Position numbers and translations under genes: made by a program | NCBI GenBank assembly: GCA_030266015.1 | Contig: JAJDHD010000025.1 | Coordinates: 1 to 33,921, forward strand | Source of the DNA: Christensenellaceae bacterium OttesenSCG-928-K19 | GTDB taxonomy: Bacteria; Bacillota; Clostridia; Christensenellales; Christensenellaceae | DNA: 33,921 bases | Reading direction: 5' to 3' | Part shown: piece by piece, positions 32,601 to 33,921 of the stretch | How positions within the stretch are numbered: the stretch's first letter is position 1 | How the letters are laid out: each line of letters begins with the position of its first letter | The notes under the pieces: generated by a model | Told to the model about the DNA's origin: nothing | What the model saw: only the letters and a program-made list of their open reading frames with translations | Database searches by the model: none

Positions 32601-33921
32601 ATCCTTTTGCAGCTTAATGCCCTTACCGTCATGGTCAGCATATCCTCTGATTCCATCTGGATAGTATTCCGTGCCGCCGCCAATCCCATACTCTTTTTTC
32701 AGAAAACGTATGTTATCCGCATTGGATTCTTTTCTGGAATACTGCTCATAGATACGCAACCTACCACCTTCAACATGACTGCCGCGCAGCAGCACATGGT
32801 CTATATCTTCCTGCGTAATTTCCCCGGAAAAAGAAGAACCGGCTGATATTTCATCAACCGGCTCCGGTAGTTCCTGTGTTTGCTCTAATTCGTCAGGTTG
32901 TAGACGATCTCGTTCAGCACGATCTCCTCTGCCTGGTCGTTTATCTGGTTGTTGTACCTCACCACCGCCAGAAAGTCCTCCGTCCTGGGCGGGGGCGTCT
33001 GTTTCTTGAGTCTCGCCATAATCACGTCCTTGCGCGTCTCGGCCTGCTCCTGAATCTCCCGGCAATGCTTGTCCAGGATCCCTTCCGTCAGTAGGCTGGT
33101 GTATAGGCTGTTCCTGTGGTTTTTGAGGAACGTCTTGCGCATCCGTCCGTATTTGGTCAGCATTTCCGCTTTCGCGTCCATCGTGAGATCGGGATACAGA
33201 ATCCCGTCCTCGCCCTGCGTGTAAGTCAGATTCAACATTTCTTTCACTCCTTCCATTTTCCTTAACCGTCCTCTCTATCTTAATAAGCAGTTCCCGCGCC
33301 AGATCACTGGTGGCGCACCCTAATACGTTGACCGTCCTCTGTGTGTTGAAGTATTCGATGCCGCGGAAGCCGAGCTTTGGATTTGCCACTCCGCAGCGTT
33401 TCTGCACCATGTATTCGATGCTGTCTTTGAGTAGGGCAATGAAATTCCACTGCATGTCCTGCTCAGATAAATCCATAAGTGCGCTGTGCTGCGCCGACTG
33501 CACCAGTTGATCAAAGTAGCTCTGGTAGTTATCCTCCACCACTGACTGCACCGCCGCCCGCAGACTGCTCCTGAAATTGATCTTTTCATTGCTTGGTACA
33601 ATATCTTCTTCCTCCAGCAGCATGAGCGATACAGTTTCAGCGTTGCCGCGTGTCAGCTTCCACAGCTTGGGTGAGGCTTTGCGCTTGGCAATGGTATCTG
33701 TCACATCGAATACATATTTAATCTTATCACTTTTATGATTCGCGTCAAAAATTGCGATGCCGCGCGCACCGCTCTTGATCCAGCATCCAAGCCTGTTCCA
33801 CAAATCGAAGGAAGCGCACATGGTCGCATCCTGCCGCTGGCCGTAGATCATCACCTGGTCGGCAAAGTGATATTTGTACATATATGCGGCGGTATTTAAA
33901 AAATGCGCCCACCGGTCTTTG
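26646..33921 (-). CDS. Giant ArdC-like / N6-adenine methylase / SNF2-type helicase protein, N-terminus beyond right edge
   Basis: The frame is open to the right edge: codons upstream of the ATG at 33,881 read DRWAHFLNTAAY, so the start lies outside. Counting from that internal Met, about 2,411 residues are visible. An ArdC/LtrC-like region (1-190) is followed by a Gln/Gly/Asp-rich linker (about 220-360), a conserved segment with FLKKEYGIGGGTEYYPDG (about 390-470), an adenine methylase with DPACGSG (about 912) and GNVPFG, a helicase with Walker A HEVGAGKT (about 1587), DESH (about 1750) and QQREGRIIRPGN (about 2099), and a C-terminal coiled coil (about 2310-2390). Such proteins are hallmark genes of Tn1549-like ICEs and are thought to protect or process transferred DNA. 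No frameshift is visible. Confidence 0.9.
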   Translation of the reverse strand, partial: KDRWAHFLNTAAYMYKYHFADQVMIYGQRQDATMCASFDLWNRLGCWIKSGARGIAIFDANHKSDKIKYVFDVTDTIAKRKASPKLWKLTRGNAETVSLMLLEEEDIVPSNEKINFRSSLRAAVQSVVEDNYQSYFDQLVQSAQHSALMDLSEQDMQWNFIALLKDSIEYMVQKRCGVANPKLGFRGIEYFNTQRTVNVLGCATSDLARELLIKIERTVKENGRSERNVESDLHAGRGRDSVSRSHDGRESGNADQIRTDAQDVPQKPQEQPIHQPTDGRDPGQALPGDSGAGRDAQGRDYGETQETDAPAQDGGLSGGGEVQQPDKRPGRGDRAERDRLQPDELEQTQELPEPVDEISAGSSFSGEITQEDIDHVLLRGSHVEGGRLRIYEQYSRKESNADNIRFLKKEYGIGGGTEYYPDGIRGYADHDGKGIKLQKDNAEEPLQLSWAKVNARLKALVEDGRYLSPEKVAEIPYYHEWHELRQQRARAEQELYHERNRLYHEALKKGAYKLDIGTTVYVDGADHQIVDITDDTITLTDPEYPLLQKVKTRAELLEGIADSDRWRNQKLLVVDEPTTIVPDVPFFEEWLAEQKTREQLAEIENEVITPGEESADQMPAVAGVTMSVDQVKEYGALKEQYPDHLLGFQVGDDYLFFKDDIEKASDILGLNTINISISGGEEQYTVKATGFPANQWQHNLMELWSKGNSVALFELDDDGIGHVQTEVRDGADYIPVGMELQIDDRKFVIVKVNYEFGHVSMQDITFQDAVGFPIFRSEPISFVRQFVEDAPVQAEEPEVSVQSQPEKHNYRITDDNYGVAGAKTRFQKNVAAIRMLKAVEGEDRLATPDEQDVIAGYTGWGAIPQAFDEGNASWTNEYAELKALLTEEEHFAARNTTVNGHYTAPIVIKAMYAGLEKLGFHKGSIIDPACGSGNFYGNMPESMSESKIYGVEIDSITSRIARQLYQDVNITTGGYEDTLFDDNFFDVAVGNVPFGTYKVSDARYNKYNFLIHDYFFAKTIDKVRPGGLIAFVTSKGTLDKANSQLRKYIAQRAELIGAIRLPNNAFKANAGTEVTTDIIFLQKRDRAIDILPSWVHLTETEDGVPINQYYADHPEMVLGTMAFDDGMYGNGKDTACLPFEDRELSELLKYAVENLDGQYTEVELDEELEEPSDDATIPADPRVKNFTYTIHDDEIYYRENSMMHKAEMNETAQERVRGMINIRQTVREIIDAQMANMPDGDIEALQAVLNSRYDDFTKKYGIINSHGNKRAFKLDADYPLLCSLEVLNEENEFEGKAAFFTRRTIKPHAQIEKVDTADEALIVSMAERGRVDISFMSELTGTPPAQVVRDLQGVIFRDPMNDADDITQGWLPKDEYLSGSVRDKLKLARIKAEGDEMFKVNVEALAEVIPEDIEAADIEVRLGSVWVPADDVRDFILDTLEPAGYYRDRINVQYSPYSSLWSVGNKPYTHGDVLAQETYGTERMDAYHIIETTLNLRAAVVRDKKYDPDGKEYYVVNNEETILAQEKQALLKDKFREWVFDDPQRRERLVRKYNDEYNNLRSREYDGSNLRFYGMNPEISLHEHQRNAIARILYGGNTLLGHEVGAGKTFEIVGAIQESKRLALCNKALVVVPNHLVEQWASEYLRLYPAANILVVSKQDFEKKKRRKFCARIATGEYDAVIMGHSQLEKIPMSASWQENHLREQVDSVMRQIDEAKRNNGEHWTIKQMVATQRRLEAKLKNLTEGTRDDLLKFEELGIDMLVVDESHEFKNLALTTKMRNVAGISQTDAKKSSDLFMKCRYMDVITDARGIVFATGTPISNTLAEMYTNQRYLQYDELRARGVENFDAWASVFAETRTALELAPSGQGYRLKTRLSTFYNLPELCAMFANVADIKVAADLNLPVPKMKGGKPQAILLKPSEMQRAMVSELVERSEAIRGKHVDPSEDNMLKVTTDGRNLALDVRLIDPELPDEEDSKVWAACENIHRIWQEKMEDKATQLVFCDIGTPHSIIQMTKNELGEYEMDDAQFHDIYNDIKFKLAGMGIPPEEIAFIHEAKTDVQKANLFAKVRSGAVRVLMGSTAKMGAGTNVQDRLYALHHLDVPWRPSDLQQREGRIIRPGNMYDEVEVFRYVKEQTFDSYNFQIIENKQKFISQIMTNKAPSRRMDDLDDMTLNYAEVKALASGNPLIREKMDLDLDVARLELLRNKHKSQQFRLQDMVSRTLPHGISTNKSLIESYNKDISEVAKHGGKDFTIQIGGAEYTDKEKAGTVLLALCPLAAKSDKPYPVGQYLHFDLSMEANIFTKEVTLTLKGNHSYSIELSKSETGNITRIENVAKGIGKLIDKCNEKIVDLEKQIEKAKLELEKPFPQEDKLVEKKQRVARLNVELDLDKKEPEVVMKDEGEVAELDTDAVSEEEHDYECAR

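Noticed and set aside
32885-33256. Leftward 123-residue frame overlapping the giant gene in another frame
   Set aside because: It covers the Gln/Gly-rich linker region, where biased codons open other frames; the linker frame is continuous with conserved domains on both sides.
1-33921. CRISPR arrays, tRNA or rRNA genes
   Set aside because: No regularly spaced direct repeats and no cloverleaf or ribosomal RNA sequences were recognised on either strand.

Overview
The window looks like part of an integrative and conjugative element (ICE) of the Tn1549/CTn type from a Gram-positive anaerobe, most likely a member of the Clostridia. The reasons are strong AGGAGG-type ribosome sites before almost every gene, a transfer module in the order known from such elements (VirB4, PrgI, VirB6, VirD4, PcfB-like, MOBP relaxase, MobC, giant helicase-methylase), and the lack of any Gram-negative transfer protein. 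No integrase, replication gene, rRNA, tRNA or CRISPR array is visible, and both edges cut through genes, so neither end of the element is seen.

Positions 1-10,430 are an AT-richer metal-handling island. It holds an XRE regulator, a leftward operon ArsR / stand-alone 2-oxoacid-dehydrogenase acyltransferase domain / ZIP metal transporter, a divergent second ArsR with His and Cys clusters, and a leftward operon OsmC / free HMA metallochaperone / Zn-Cd-Pb P-type ATPase with a divergent AraC regulator. A TetR gene divergent from a second heavy-metal P-type ATPase completes it. Clear promoters, dyads and terminators separate these units, which suggests that each responds to its own signal.

Positions 10,432-10,880 form a scar: a fragment of a second virB4 gene, followed by a dense cluster of palindromes that resembles an origin of transfer. 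From 10,915 to 25,324 every gene is leftward, many overlap, and together they form the transfer operon: relaxosome (MobC, relaxase, PcfB-like protein), coupling protein, pilin-like protein, VirB6, PrgI, VirB4 and a cell-wall NlpC/P60 hydrolase. Accessory genes in the same run encode an adenine methyltransferase, a Cys-rich protein, a Fic protein with its own promoter, a zinc ribbon and unknown proteins. Short intrinsic terminators recur at the gene junctions. Positions 25,371-25,490, just upstream of mobC, look like the working oriT.

Beyond oriT lie an EamA-type exporter with its own promoter (25,614-26,492) and a giant ArdC-like / DNA methylase / SNF2-helicase protein running off the right edge. 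The most interesting points are the second oriT-like site beside the virB4 relic, the repeated terminators within the transfer operon, the lipoyl-less acyltransferase placed between an ArsR and a ZIP transporter, and a PcfB-ArdC fusion with a broken metallopeptidase motif.
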